A DNA stretch of 64,000 nt from Microdochium bolleyi (GCA_001566295.1 KQ964264.1:186001-250000), one strand, 5' to 3'. Counted from the stretch's first letter, positions 36,368 through 48,902 are shown. Numbers and translations are program-made. The notes: generated by a model from the letters alone, not told the origin.

Positions 36368-39300
36368 CTACCAAGGCAGCCAGTTCTTGACAGACTTGAC
36401 GTACACGAAAAGATACACGCAGAGATAGTTGGTGACGGTGAAGAGCGCAAAGATGCCCAGGAACGGCCAGGCGCTGCTGCTGTCGAGATTAATGGACGCG
36501 AGGAACTGGGGACACACACACAAAACGTTAGCAGGTGTCTATCAAACCATGATCGCTGGTCCTCCTGCCGCAAAAGACAAAACACAAGAGCTTACCTCGT
36601 CGCCCGCGGCGTACTGGCAGTACCCGCACTGCCCACTCGCCCCTTCATCCGCGAGATACCCCGTGACGCTGGCCCCCGAGAGCCAGCCCTGCGCGTACTC
36701 GCTGCAGGTCATCCCGCCCGGGACATCGAAGCGGATGAGCTCCGAGTCGGTACACCGGACCGCGAGCCCCGGGAGGATGACGGCGAGGATGCCGCGGATC
36801 CAGTAGGTGAAAGGGCCGATGTAGTACATGGTGTAGGCCCAGACGGCGGGCATGAGGGCCTGCGGCTGCAGCACGCCGTTGAAGAACTCGCACATGATGA
36901 CGAAGAAGGGCATGATGCTGGCAGCCATGACTGCGTCGGCGCTATAAGGAGGCAAAGAGGTTTTTATCAGCAACTTGCTAGGGGTTGAAGTGAAGAAGAA
37001 TGGTGGACGGATACATACCTCAGAGCGGCGATCCACTGGCCCCAGCTCGTCGAGAAGAGATGGAACATCATCATCATCAGGAACGTGTAACCCGCGGGCA
37101 TGCCCAGCGGGAACCCCACGAGGAAGTAGAACAGCACATAGAACACGACGCCGCCCGCCAGCGCGAAGGGAATCTCGCTGATGATCTGGGCCGTTGTGAA
37201 CGCCTTCCAGCCGTACACGCGCGAGGGCAGCTCCCGGCCGAGCCAGACGTTGCGGTTGTCGACGAACATGAAGGCGCAGGCGTTGATGAATTCGGGCACG
37301 ATCATGAGCACGAGGAAGCACGAGAAGATGCGGTACTGCATCGCCGCGGCGCTGTCGCCGAGCTGCAGGAACGCGAGGCCGTTGAGCAGCGCGTGGAAGA
37401 AGGAGCAGTACAGCCGCGAGTAGATGTAGTCGGGCGTGCGCCAGTACTGGGTAAGCGTGCGGCGCGTGAGGTGCATGGTCTGCTGCGCGGTGGATGACTC
37501 GTAGTCGCGGTTCTGGGCGGAGGCCTGCCTTGAGGAGGTGTCGTCGTCGGCGTCGGCGGTCGGCTTTTCAGAGGATTGGGCGTCGATCTTGGCGAGGACG
37601 GCGGCTGCTTCCGGGGAGTGCGTCCAGATGTCGCACCAGTCTTGCTGCTTCGAGCTCGCTGTCGAGTTGCGGGACGTGACCTCGATCAGGAGGTCGGCCA
37701 CATTCTTGTCCGTCTCGGTCTCGACGCCGCGCTGGTTGAAGTAGTCCAGCACCGTGTTGCCGCGAGGGCCGATATCGCCAAAGTAGTAGACCCGCCCACC
37801 GCGGTTGAGGGCGAGGACTCGGTCGAACTGTCCAGCATGGTCAGCTATATTTCCTAGCGGTCAAAACAGAGTACGACTTACGAGCTCGAACTGCTCTTGG
37901 CTCGCCTGGTGGATGGTGCAGATGATAGCCTGACCAGCATCGGCGAGCCTGCGAAGGAGGTGGACAATGTTCATGGCGCCCAGGCTGTCTAGTCCCTGTT
38001 TCGATGGTGTCTCGTCAGCAACTCATCCTAAATATTCGCAGCCAAAATATGTGTTCTTGATAAGACTCACGCTCGTAGGCTCGTCCAGGAACAACAACAA
38101 GCTCGGCTTCGCGCACAGCTCGACCCCGATCGTCGTCCTCTTCTTCTGCTCCAGCGAAAGCGAGTGGATGATGGCGTCCTGCAAGTCCCGCATGCCGAGG
38201 ATGTCGATGACGCTGTCGACGTACGCGAGCTTCTCGGCACGGCTCGCGGCTGCCGACTGGCGGAGCAGCGCCGAGAACTCGAACGCCTCGCGCACGGTGC
38301 TCGTCTCGATGTGGATGTCCATCTGCTGGCAGTACCCGATCTCGCGGCCGAAGGAGGCGCCGATGTCGCGCCCGTTGATCTTCATCGCGCCCGTGACGCG
38401 GCCTGCGGCCTGCTGCGTGAGGACGGTCATGACTGTGGAAAAGCATTAGTCGAATTTGCCAGGAGTGTGTGTTAGGGCAGAATTTGCTTACGAGTTGACT
38501 TTCCAGCACCGGAAGCACCAACCAAAGCAGTCAGGCTTCCCGGCTCGCAGTAGCCCGAGACGCCGTTGAGAAGCTGCTTATCGCCGCCTTTTAGGGGCAC
38601 AGTGTAGTTGATGTCACGCCAGGTGAACGTCGACTTGGACTTGATCAGCCCTCCAGTCTTCTCAGTATCCGAGCCGTCGGACTTCTCGACGGCACGCGTG
38701 GAAGAGACAGGCGTCTCATCGCTGACCGCTGCCTCTTCGTCGCCCTTGCCAGACTTGGTCTTCTGCTGGCTCTTGCTGATCTTGGAGAACTCGAGCGCGC
38801 CGCCCGAGCCATGCGCCCAGTCAATCTTCTCGACCAGAACCATGTTGATGGCGAGCAGGACCACGATGAACAGGATCAGGATGCCAAAGTCGCGCCCGAT
38901 GTTGCCGAAGCTGAAGCCGAACTGCGTCGCGATGTAGTTGTCGCCGCTCACGCCGAGCTGGCCCGGCAGGACGCCCTTGCTGGAGCAGGCCTGGAACGCG
39001 GTGTCGCTGTACGCGGCGCCCGCGGGGACGATGGAGCCTGCGGCGCAGGGGAACTCGCGGCCGTGGAACTCGAGGGCCATGATGATCTCGTATGCGTACA
39101 GCACTGGTGTCGTGTACTACCACATTGAAAATTGTCAGTGAGATTTCTACTCCGGCGCGGGCATGGGAAAGGGGGCTGAGGCTGCTACTCACCGCAAGCC
39201 AGCCGACCCAGGGCACTTCCGACAGCAACTTGTCCGCGGACCTCACATAACCGCCGCAGACCATGGCCACGAGGAGGAGTATTCCACAGTACCGCAGGGC

Positions 39301-41410
39301 GATCTCAATGCGCGGCGACGCGGCAGCGATGACGCGGTAGAACCCCGTGTACGCCATGGCTGCAAAGAAAGTCGCGAACGCATAGCCAAAGAATGCACCA
39401 GCCTGAAGATTACACGAAGCAAGTTAGCATTCGAGCTGTTAAAAACTGCCGGATCAGCAAAAATGGCAATAGCAAACTTACATCAAGCCTCATCCCCGCC
39501 AAGAAGTACGAGATGATCGCATACGTGAAACACTGTAGCGACACCGTCACCACATCCACCAGCACCTTGCCCGCAACCACGGCCGCGGGTCGCACCGACG
39601 CGTAGCGCCGCTGCCGGCTAACGACGTCACGGTCGTAGAACGCCGTCTCGAGCTCGGCCATCTGGAACCAGGCGACGAGCGCGGACGAGTAGAACGAGAA
39701 GCCGCCGCGCGAGTACACGCCGTCCGTGTTGCCCGGCATCTGGTAGAACATGGACCCCAAGAGGAACGCGCAGACGATGATGCACGTGAACTTGGTCAGG
39801 AAGGGCAGCTTGTGGCCGCGCAGCTGCCAGAGCTCGCGGCGCGCGCAGAGCACGACCTGCCGCGGGAACGAGGTGTTATAGGAGGATTTGGGGGAGACGT
39901 AGCGCGACTTGCGCTCCTCGGTTTGGGAGTGGAAGGTCTGTGATGGTGATGTTGATGTGCTGGAGGTGATTTGTGTTGTTGTTTGTTGTTGTTGTTGTTT
40001 CGAAGAGGTGTCGGCCTCGTAGGCGGCGACTTCGTCCTCGATGGCCTGGAAAGCCTGGCTGGCGCGGAACGCCTGCTCGAGGTTGGCTGCACCGCGAGGC
40101 ACCCGGGTCTCGTACCCGTCCATGATGCTCTCCGCGTTGGCGAGCGGGATGCTGGTCAGGAAGTCGCTCATGGTCTGCCTCTGCAGCCTCTGGTAGCCCA
40201 GCGAGTTGAAATACGCCTCCGCATGGCATGCAGGTCCCTGGTAGAGCATCCTTCCTTCGTCGATGAGCATGACCTTGTCCATCATGTCGTAGATCGCGTC
40301 AGACGCCTGGTATATCGAGACGATCGTCGCCCGCTGGCACGCATCCGTTAGAATGCGCAGAGACCGCACGTAGTCGACCGCCGAGGAGGCGTCGAGCCCG
40401 CGCGTGGAGCCGTCCCAGGCGTTGACCGACGAGTCCGTGGCCAGCGACTCGAGGATGGACACGCGCTTCCTCTCACCACCGGACACGCCGCGGATGAACT
40501 CGTTGCCGACAAGCGTGTCCATGACGTGTGTCATGCCGAAGACCTGGCCGAAGACGTCGAGGAACTTTGGCACCTCGGAGAGCCAGCGCTTGGGCGTCTT
40601 GTTGTGGAGCGCGAACTCGAGCGTCTGCCGGACCGTGAGGGTGGGGAGGTGCACGTCGTCCTCCTCAACGTACGAGACGAGGCCGCGGCAGCGCTTCTTG
40701 ACCTCTTGCGGGGAGAGGCCCGAGTAGTCGATCGTGCCTTTGATGCCGAGGAACGGGGTGTGGTCGTTGCCGATTGTGCGCAGGAAGGTGCTGCATCCTG
40801 AGCCGGGGTTACCGAGGACTCTGTAAGATTGACCAGTCAGTCTTGCTCTGTCTGTCATGTGTCCTGCCCACGATGACGGCACTTACAGCATCATCTCCCC
40901 ACTCCTGACCAGACCCGTGAAGTCGCGGATGAGCGGCCGCCCATGCTCGACCTTCTCCGGGCGTATGATTCTCTTGAGAGTCGACTCGTAGATGTCCTGC
41001 AGGGTCAGGGTCCTACGTATGGCGTCCCAGACGGTCTTGACTGGCGCGTCGCCGCTGTGCCTGCCGTAGGTGGAGACGTTCTTGAAGCACACGCTGACGG
41101 GGATCGGGCGGGGCCCTTTGTCCGGGTCGTGGCGGAGGTACTGCTCGAACTTGGCAAAGGAGCCTGACGTGGAATGCGAGTCGGCGTCATCGTCATTGTC
41201 GGCAGCCGTGTGCGCTGTGGGTTTGTGGCCGTGTGTGTCGGAGCGGCCGGTGATGGTGCGGTGGAGGTTGGCGATGATGTCCTCGGTCTCGTGGCAGACG
41301 GCCGTGGACGGGATGTGCTCGCCGCGGGGGGCGTTGTCGTCGGTGGCCGGTGACGTAGGGTGGTCCGAGCCGGAGAGCTTGACGCGGGGGACGTGGTAGG
41401 ATGACGGCAT
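36368..41410 (-). CDS. Full-size PDR-type ABC-G efflux transporter
   Basis: Nine exons: 41410-40887, 40820-39482, 39402-39193, 39116-38492, 38432-38071, 37995-37882, 37827-37019, 36941-36596, 36505-36368; 1,488 residues, normal for the family. The order is NBD-TMD-NBD-TMD. The first NBD (from about residue 176) has the degenerate Walker A G-x2-G-S-G-C-S-T, with Cys in place of Lys, and signature V-S-G-G-E-R-K-R; the second (about 890) has intact G-x2-G-A-G-K-S-T, a degenerate signature L-S-L-E-Q-K-K-R and Walker B ending D-E-P-T-S-G-L-D. These asymmetries are the PDR norm. Such pumps export azoles, plant defence compounds and other hydrophobic molecules at the plasma membrane. A Gln run (CAA repeat) sits between the first NBD and the membrane domain. 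The subgroup is not assigned. Confidence 0.95.
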
Positions 41411-42793
41411 GTTTGGTTGCTCAGAGGGGCCTCGCCAGTGGCCCGTGATTGCGGTCAAGGTTGGAGTTCAGGGTCCGAGTCCCAAGAGTGGTGGATGTGT
41501 GTTTTGGATATCGTAGTTATCGTGTGGACTTGAGGGCACTCTGGCGACAGGACGGAGAGTTGAAATTCTTTATACAATCAGACCCATCCATAATGGACAC
41601 GGGAGGCGTGGATCGTGTTGCCATTTAATGCCTGGATGTGGCCTAGCCTGGTCCCGCTCCCGGATTTGTGGCCCTGGCCCATGTCTCAGCTCCCGCTCCA
41701 CCCCGGAGCCCCGGTGTTGTGTCTTGGCTTCCGCAACGACGTGGGATTGTGCGCCGCGATCGTCATCCAGTTGCCCAGTCGGCTTGGCATTCATCAAAGT
41801 CACAGGCGGTGCCGGGTCAGACGCACTTTCCAGCGCAGGGCTCACCAGACCCCAGGCCTGGCCATGGCCGCCCTTTTGCAGGCCTGCAGAAAGGCACTGG
41901 CAACTACCCTAGGGTACCTATGGACAGTTCGGCGTCCGGGGCCGCGGGGATGCGGCTCGCCGAAGGGGGCCCGAGGGCGGGAAGCCACGCCGTGCAGGCT
42001 CCACTCGCCCTCCGCTGGTCAATGACAGGCCGCTAACCCCCATCGGGCAGCCAAGACGCAACTTCCAGCCCGACCATCTGCCGACCATTCTTGCCGCCTT
42101 ATGTCAGCACGTCCTTGGGCAACAAGGCCAAGACCACGTCGGAGTCCGTAGCCGTGGGCAACCGGGTTTTAAAGTTGAACTCCGACAAAGACTACCTTAA
42201 GGTAAGTAGAGGGGAGCGGGGCCTTGGCAGTCATGTCGGAGCTCACGGTGCATCAGAGTGACTCATGGTCATCGCTGTGGCGAGTTGGGATTGCTGCCCA
42301 CCGTCTACCCTTGTCTGTGTATGCCGTTGGGGACAACAAGGGGGAGCAAGGGAAACCGTCAAGACTTCAATGCAAAAGTCCACAGAATTGGGAATCATTT
42401 TCGAAACTCGGGAAAACCGCATGCTATCACAGAGAGACCAAAGTGAGGATCTCTATAGCTATAGCCATCCCTCCGCATGACATGTGCACGGGGTTCAGGG
42501 GAGGCCATTTCTTTTTCATCACAGGGCGAGAGAGGAAGAGGGCTTCCTATGGTTTATGATCCAAATGCATGACTTATCTGCTTGCCATGCCCTGGTAGGT
42601 CCCTGTGATACTTCCAAATCAACATGATGAACGAACTATAATGAATCATTGCGATCATCTACCTTCGGGCTATCCCAGACACACGTGCCGACCTTCATGA
42701 AATCAACGCAAAGATTGCAACGTTGCCACTCCTAATAGTAGCTCACTGATCCCTCGCTTCTGACAGAAAACCGAACACCAAGAAACCCCTGCG
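41411..42793. other. Promoter region of the ABC transporter
   Basis: About 1.4 kb with no supported gene. It contains the 10-bp palindrome ACCTTAAGGT near 42194; the same palindrome occurs near 43566 on the other side of the neighbouring gene. Confidence 0.5.
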
Positions 42794-43393
42794 TCAGATG
42801 ATCTTCATCCCCGCCAGGCTCGCAATCAGACTCTCCTGCACCTGCCACAGCGACCCGTCATCGCCCCGATGCGGCGCGTAGTAGTCGCAGCCCCCGCGTG
42901 CGCAGACGTAGTGCACGTGCCGCGCCACGGCCTTCTCGGGCCCCGCGACCTGGCGCCGCGCAGGGCTGCCGCACGCGCAGGGCGGGTTGTGCACGCCGAG
43001 CCCGCGGTCGTCGTCGAAGGCGATGAACTTGCCGCACGGGTCGCAGCGGTAGAATGGCCGGCCGGCGTTGCCCTTGCGGTTGGACTGCCGGGTGATGTGG
43101 TAGGATCCTGGCTGGTCGCAGCGCGGGCAGTGCCGTGGGGTGGCGGAGTGGCTGTGATTGTAAAGGTTGAGCGTGAACTGGTATTGATGGTGCTGGTCAG
43201 GGCGACTTGTCGATATCAATGCCAATCGTAAGGGGTGGACTTTGTGCTTACAATCATGGTGATTGAGGTGGCTTGGAATCCTTCGCGGCGAGATTGAGGC
43301 TTGTTTAAATGGAAGGCCAGTTGTGTTTACAATACGATAGATAGTAAAAATGGACGGCGGTCTTGCTCGGGTGAAGGAGAGAGAATTGCTCAT
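42794..43393 (-). CDS. GRF-type zinc finger protein
   Basis: The coding part from about 43150 down to the TGA at 42794 is clear: C-x2-C near the start, the R-Q-S-N-R-K-G-N-x-G-R-P-F-Y-x-C block of GRF fingers, then a C-x-C pair and a second similar C/G-rich half. GRF fingers bind single-stranded DNA or RNA in proteins such as APE2 and TOP3, but in fungi many short proteins with this finger are uncharacterised. The start is uncertain. The whole frame is open from an ATG at 43393 (199 residues), but its first part is unlike protein; a two-exon model with an ATG at about 43258 and a GTAAGC donor right after it gives a shorter product. The finger is certain; the N-terminus is not. Confidence 0.7.
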   Translation of the reverse strand: MSNSLSFTRARPPSIFTIYRIVNTTGLPFKQASISPRRIPSHLNHHDCKHKVHPLRLALISTSRPDQHHQYQFTLNLYNHSHSATPRHCPRCDQPGSYHITRQSNRKGNAGRPFYRCDPCGKFIAFDDDRGLGVHNPPCACGSPARRQVAGPEKAVARHVHYVCARGGCDYYAPHRGDDGSLWQVQESLIASLAGMKII

Positions 43394-44063
43394 TTTTGTA
43401 CATATCTTGGAGTAAGCCTACCACGGTGGTTGAATGCCCCTCCTGGTAGATGCGGGAGGCCAACCATGGCGTGCGTTGTTGGCCCACGATCGCATCTGCC
43501 TCGGGCACTGCCATGGCCACATTCGGCGGCCATCTATTCCACCCAGCGCATCCTCTGTACCAGCCTACCTTAAGGTCAGTGTACAGTCATGGGGACGGCA
43601 CAACACTGCCACAAAATCTGGCAGACAGCCAACGAAGATACAAATCCCGAAGTCGCGAATGCTTCAGCCTGTCCGTCCTACACCACTACAAGGCGCACAC
43701 GGCCAAGGCTGGTACGATGCCGCCACCCACCCCGTGGGGAGCCTCACGGTGGCTTATTTCATGCCCGCCCAGTGCAACTCTCACTATAACAAAGCACGCA
43801 CAACGACGATGCGACACACGTGCTGGCTGTGCCGAGTCCCTTTAGCCTGAGGCTTTCGTTGGGTTGAGTCTGGTCATGTAACAACGTACACAGCGCCCGT
43901 AGGATTCTCCCAGGGCACCGAAGAATCACTCGTACATCAAGCCATAAATAAGAGCCTCGGAGAAAATCTGCATTCATATCATTTAAACAACCTCGTTATA
44001 AAAAGCCCCCTAGTTACAACCTTACCCACGACGAACCCTTCCGCACTAGCAACACAACCCGCA
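43394..44063. other. Intergenic region, nothing recognised
   Basis: About 670 bp between the GRF gene start and the stop of the LysM gene. It includes a second copy of the palindrome ACCTTAAGGT near 43566. No gene is supported. Confidence 0.5.
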
Positions 44064-46736
44064 TCAATCACGACGGATCCTCCCGCTCGACCCAGACACG
44101 CCGACACAGTACGCCTGCCCCAGCCAGAAGTTGTTCAGGCAGTCCCTGCTTACGGCGGGGTTCCACGTGTAGAACTGGTCGACCGAGATGCCGTTGTCGC
44201 TGGCCATGGAGCCGCACGAGTCCCCGCTCACGACGACATCCCACTTGTTGCAGTTCGCCGGCTGGCCGGTATGTGTCGGGCCGGGGGGCGTCGGCTTGGC
44301 TGTCGTGGTGGTGGGGGGTCTTGACGTCGTCGTAGGGCCGCTACTGCCGCCGGAGACGCCGACACAATAAGCTTGGCCGAGCCAGAAGTTGGTCGTGCAG
44401 TCGCGCGACACGGCAGGGTTCCAGGTGTAGAACTGGTCGACTGAGATGCCGTTATCGCTGGCCATCGAGCCGCACGAGTCGCCGCTGACCACCACGTCCC
44501 ACTTATTGCAATTCGCGGGCTGGCCCGTGTGCGTCGGGCCCGGTGGCGTGGGCTTGGTCGGTGCCGACGACGAAGTCGTGCTAGCTGCCGTCGTGGTGGG
44601 TGCTGTGGAAGACACGCCGACGCAGTATGCCTGTCCGAGCCAGAAGTTCGTGAGGCAGTCCCTGGTGACGGCGGGATTCCAGGCGAAGAACTGGTCCACG
44701 GAGATGCCGTTGTCGCTTGCCATGGAGCCACAGGAGTCGCCGCTCACGACGACGTCCCACTTGTTACAATTGGCCGGCTGACCGGTGTGCGTAGGCCCGG
44801 GCGGGGTCGGGTTCGCGCTGGTGGTCGGGGTGGTGGTCGAGGAGGAAGAGGAGAGGCTGATGCCTTGGCCCTCCCTGTGGACGCAGTACGCCTGGCCGAG
44901 CCAGAAGTTGGTCGTGCAGTCCTTGGAGACGGCCGGGTTCCACGCGTAGAAGTCGACAATGGAGATGCCGGCCTTGTCTGCGACCGACTGGCACGAGTCG
45001 CTGGCCGAGACGACGTGCCAGCCGTCGCAGTCGGCGGGCTGGCCCTCGTGCGTGGCGGCAGGGGGCTTGGGCTTGCCGTCGTCGGTGCCGCTGGGCGCCG
45101 GCTCCTCGGTGGACGTGGGCGACGGCGGCAGCGCCCAGGAGCCGCAGTATCGCTTGCCGACCTCGAACACGCAGGCCGGGTCCGTGACGTTTGTGGCGAG
45201 CGAGTTCCACGCCGCGAAGTTGTCAAAGTCGACGTTATAGACCGCTGCTGCGATCTCACAGTTGCTCCTCCAGAAGCCGAACTCGTCGGGTGTGAACTGG
45301 TAGTCTTCGCCCTTGAAGTAGAACACGCAGTCATCGCGGACTCCCTCGGCCACTGGGGTTTTGGAGGGTCTCGGGTCGAGCGTCATGGTGGCGTTGGGGA
45401 GCATGGTGAACGGGACGCCAGTGAAGGAGGCACTAGGGTCGATGGTGATTGAAACGAAACCCGGACGCCCGGGGTACGTGTTGATGTCTCCGACCGGCTG
45501 CACACAGTAGCTCTCGCGGGCGAAAAGGTTGGTGCAGTTGGAGTTGATGCCTGTGTTGAGGAATAGGAAGTCCGGGAGTGAGATAGCAAACTTGAGGGTA
45601 ACCAGGTTGCAGTAGTCGCCAGCCTCTACATCATACCAGCGACCACACGGCTTGTCAGATCCCACAGCAGTGTTTGCAGGGATTGGGGCGGCAGTGGTCG
45701 GCGTCACGGGAGGGATGCCCGTTGTCACCGCTGGGGGCAGCTGGGGTCCAGGAGGCTCAATGCACAGAGTGGTGCCGTTCATCATGCTGAGGTTTGAGCA
45801 GACGGGGTTGATCACGGGGTTCCAAGCCAGCAGCTGCATCTCGGTGATGCCGGCGGACTCCGCGATCGCCAAGCAGGTCGTGTTCTTGGCCACAGTGGCA
45901 GTCTTGCAGGTGTTGGCGATGCAGAGGCTTCCCGACGTGGGAAAGTTGGCACAGTAGGCAGCGAGGTGATTGTCCGAAAGCAGCCACGCCGTACCGACAC
46001 TCTTGGCTTTGGAGATGCTGTAGCAGTCGTCGCCGCCCTGGATCTGGTAAGTTGTACCAGCGCAGGCCGCGTCTGTTGTCTCCGGCTGGCTAGTAAAGTA
46101 GTCGACAGTGGTCGTGGTGGCCGGTTTGCCAGCGATACCACAGCTCGATGTCATGCTTTGGTACTGAGACTCGCTGGCCACGACAGGGCCATCGAAATAG
46201 GGAGAGCCGCTTCGCACGCGCAGCCTGGCTGCCAGGCATGGGTCACAGTTGCTGGGCCTCGTGGAGCCCGAGGGGACCTCACTGAGGTAGTTGAAAATGG
46301 TGTCTCCTGGACTGCTGTACACAGCGGCCAGGGCAGCGACTGGGCCGCAGAAGACACCGTTCTCCTTGAGACAAGTCAGGCTGTATATATACCGACGTGT
46401 AGCCGGGATCATGATTGGCGAAGCAGGCAGGTCGTACTCTGCTGGAATGACGATATCCTGGCCGCCACAAGCGGACCGAACCGAAGCCTCCCATGTCTGA
46501 AGCGCGCTGATGCAGCTAGCACGGCAAAGCCGATCTAAAGAGGCTGGGGGGTAGAAAAAATCTGGGCGAAGATCTGGAACCAAGCGGTCGCAGGCCACAT
46601 CGGCCATGAGGGCTGCCAAACACGCAGAAGGCAAGTCGTCCGGGAGGCTGTCGTCGTATAGCATTTTGACCGCAGATACAGGCCCGAGGCTCAGAAGAGC
46701 GCCGAGGCCAAGGATGCCATGCCGCAAGACGCGCAT
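44064..46736 (-). CDS. Secreted multi-LysM chitin-binding protein
   Basis: A single exon of 890 residues with a signal peptide at about residues 1-22. Seven clear LysM modules and one degenerate one (in the middle, around the Y-Q-F-T segment) are separated by Thr/Pro/Ser-rich linkers. Each has the fungal pattern with a Cys near the start, G-D-x-C, an N-P core and a closing Y-C-V. The last three modules are nearly identical in protein. LysM modules bind chitin oligomers; secreted fungal LysM proteins shield hyphae or quench plant immunity, and those encoded beside subgroup C chitinases are thought to modulate them. No enzymatic domain is present. It is divergent from the giant chitinase gene with a shared 2.2 kb upstream region. 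Confidence 0.94.
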   Translation of the reverse strand: MRVLRHGILGLGALLSLGPVSAVKMLYDDSLPDDLPSACLAALMADVACDRLVPDLRPDFFYPPASLDRLCRASCISALQTWEASVRSACGGQDIVIPAEYDLPASPIMIPATRRYIYSLTCLKENGVFCGPVAALAAVYSSPGDTIFNYLSEVPSGSTRPSNCDPCLAARLRVRSGSPYFDGPVVASESQYQSMTSSCGIAGKPATTTTVDYFTSQPETTDAACAGTTYQIQGGDDCYSISKAKSVGTAWLLSDNHLAAYCANFPTSGSLCIANTCKTATVAKNTTCLAIAESAGITEMQLLAWNPVINPVCSNLSMMNGTTLCIEPPGPQLPPAVTTGIPPVTPTTAAPIPANTAVGSDKPCGRWYDVEAGDYCNLVTLKFAISLPDFLFLNTGINSNCTNLFARESYCVQPVGDINTYPGRPGFVSITIDPSASFTGVPFTMLPNATMTLDPRPSKTPVAEGVRDDCVFYFKGEDYQFTPDEFGFWRSNCEIAAAVYNVDFDNFAAWNSLATNVTDPACVFEVGKRYCGSWALPPSPTSTEEPAPSGTDDGKPKPPAATHEGQPADCDGWHVVSASDSCQSVADKAGISIVDFYAWNPAVSKDCTTNFWLGQAYCVHREGQGISLSSSSSTTTPTTSANPTPPGPTHTGQPANCNKWDVVVSGDSCGSMASDNGISVDQFFAWNPAVTRDCLTNFWLGQAYCVGVSSTAPTTTAASTTSSSAPTKPTPPGPTHTGQPANCNKWDVVVSGDSCGSMASDNGISVDQFYTWNPAVSRDCTTNFWLGQAYCVGVSGGSSGPTTTSRPPTTTTAKPTPPGPTHTGQPANCNKWDVVVSGDSCGSMASDNGISVDQFYTWNPAVSRDCLNNFWLGQAYCVGVSGSSGRIRRD
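44103..44768 (-). repeat. Three tandem LysM units with 258-bp period
   Basis: Units 44103-44252, 44361-44510 and 44619-44768, each 150 bp, are spaced exactly 258 bp apart. The encoded 50-residue modules differ at only a few positions, whereas the DNA differs at well over a dozen positions per pair, mostly third codon positions. Confidence 0.9.
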
Positions 46737-48902
46737 TGCGATGGTGGTCGGTTGTGATGCCAGCGACGAGAAAGTATTGAGGAGAGTAAAGCCGGCTCGT
46801 CCGCAGCAGAGGAAAGAAAGGAAGTCTCTGGCTAGAACCGACGGGAACAGGCGACTTCGAAAAGATGTGTCGGCATGGGACTATCAGGAAGAATGGGTAT
46901 CTCACATTAGTCTTCTAGTCAGGAGGAAGAGTGCATGTTCGGAGATTACTCGTTCTAGGAGGAGGGTTTTCCAGCACGACCTCCCGGCCTCCCATCCGCG
47001 CAACCACCATTTTAGCTCGATATCGAGGAGAACATCAGCATCCGATAATTCGACAGTGAAATGGGTGAACGCTGGGCAGATGGAGGATAGCCGCACTTAC
47101 CCAACAGAGCATCCGGCCCCGGGGCGCGGGGGCCCCTTGCTAGTGCTGACATCTCGAACGACCTATACCGGGCGCTTATTCTGCAGGGCTGACATTTTTG
47201 CCCCCGAGGCCGAGGGCTCCCAGAACCGCGACAGATAGATCCCCTGCACTGCACGACGCAGGGGCGCTGCAGGAACAGGATGCAGGAACGGACCATCGGG
47301 GGACAAAGGGCCACCACATCGGCTATAGCCTATCACTCATCGGCCGCAGTGTGGCGCCGTCGGCAGCGGGAGTTCCCTCCCACCCCTGCTAGCCGAGGTG
47401 GGCTCCACGACCAGGGGCCGGGCGGCGCAGAAATGCTTCTTCAAGTCAATCTATTGTTTGCGCAGAGATTTTACCCGACCCAGTCGCGATCAACGTACAT
47501 GGCTTTCGGCGTGTCAGGCCGGTCGCCTAGTCTCGTCTTGGCATGCTGAAAGCCCTCAGGGTTATTGACTCCCACTCTATGGGACTTGTTGCGAGTTCTT
47601 CCGCGTCCCGTGCGTACGCGATGTTGCTCGGCTCTCCAATCGGACCTTCTTGGGAGATGAGCCACGCAGCTAGGCCGGCTCGATGATTAATCGCGATAAC
47701 CAGTAGGTGAAGTGGGTCCAGGACTGATTTTCACCAGGATCGCAGCGGACGCTTGCAACTTGTGTGCATCTTTTTGCTATACTCCGTATACGAGAAGCGC
47801 TTCTCCAGTGCCTGCGGCACAAATATGCGAATTGCGAATCGCAACGCACAAACCATTTGAGAGGTGACATGTATCTGAAGTCGTAGTCGCACATGAGCAC
47901 GTGAGCAGCGTGATCGTCTCTTGTGTGACATTAGATGGAGCAATCTCGACTCATGACTGCCGCTGTGCTGATACTCAATCACACCGAGTCATATGGGTAA
48001 ATACCCTGTCGTACAGTCAGCCAACCAGTGGTCCCTATAGTCTGCAGGGAGGAATCACTTTCCCAGGGTTGTTTTGGGGGACTAGACTGTGCGTTTTCGG
48101 TGAAGCTTAAACAACGTTACTCCGAGGCTATCCCCTGCTCGCTAGGCTTACTCAGGCCCTTTGGCACGCACGGGGATAGAACCCTGCCTGGTCCCTGAAC
48201 AGGGTCCTATTGATCCAGGACCTGGTAAGGTAACCATGCGCGGGCGAGCATGTCCTCATCGGTGCCGAAATGCGACCGCTTTGCTGGTGTCACAGGTCCT
48301 ATGGAGCCTAGATGCATCTTACATGCAGGAACAGGCCCAGTAGTGCAGCTGCCAAGTCAAGCCAGGAGAAAATGACAAGGGTAAGCACACCGGAGAGGTC
48401 CGTCATGTGAGAGCCGTAAGCACCTCAAGGCAGTAATCAGGATCCGGTCACAACCCACAGCGCGGGAACCTTCCCGCGCGGGGGCGATGTTCCGGGAAGG
48501 CTGAGAGTAATACTACCACCCCTGTCCTTCTCTAACGTGAGCATGTGCGCAGAAGTTTGGAAGCTGCACAATTCCGGCATTACCAGCGACCCGAGCCGCG
48601 CAGTAAAGCGGAAGCTCAGCCTGGCCCGCCGCGACATCGCTCTTCAGGGTATACCGTTCGAGTGAACGGCAATGGATTTGGAGAAGTACTCGGTTCTTTC
48701 CTCCCTTATCTCCCCAAGCTCGCTCCTGGATCTTTCTTCAAGCATTCATTGACTGTCCCATCCGGTCCGTTGCCCTTCGCAGCCACTCCCTTGGACTTTT
48801 CCTTTTTCACGACCATACATCCCTTCTTTAGTGGACAAAAATTGTTTCGCTTCCGCAGAGGCCTTGCCGAATAGCGTCTATTGACGCTTGTCCAAGGCCA
48901 CA
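46737..48902. other. Shared divergent promoter of the LysM and chitinase genes
   Basis: About 2.2 kb between the two start codons (46736 and 48903). No gene is supported inside it. The arrangement allows joint regulation, but I could not pick out a specific shared site. Confidence 0.55.

Noticed and set aside
12878..41410. Possible secondary-metabolite gene cluster (regulator, efflux pump, HET gene)
   Set aside because: No PKS, NRPS, terpene synthase or tailoring oxidases are present, and the genes are far apart and mixed with unrelated ones.
44103..44768. Regular 258-bp repeats as a CRISPR-like or satellite array
   Set aside because: The repeats are in frame and encode LysM modules; the genome is eukaryotic.
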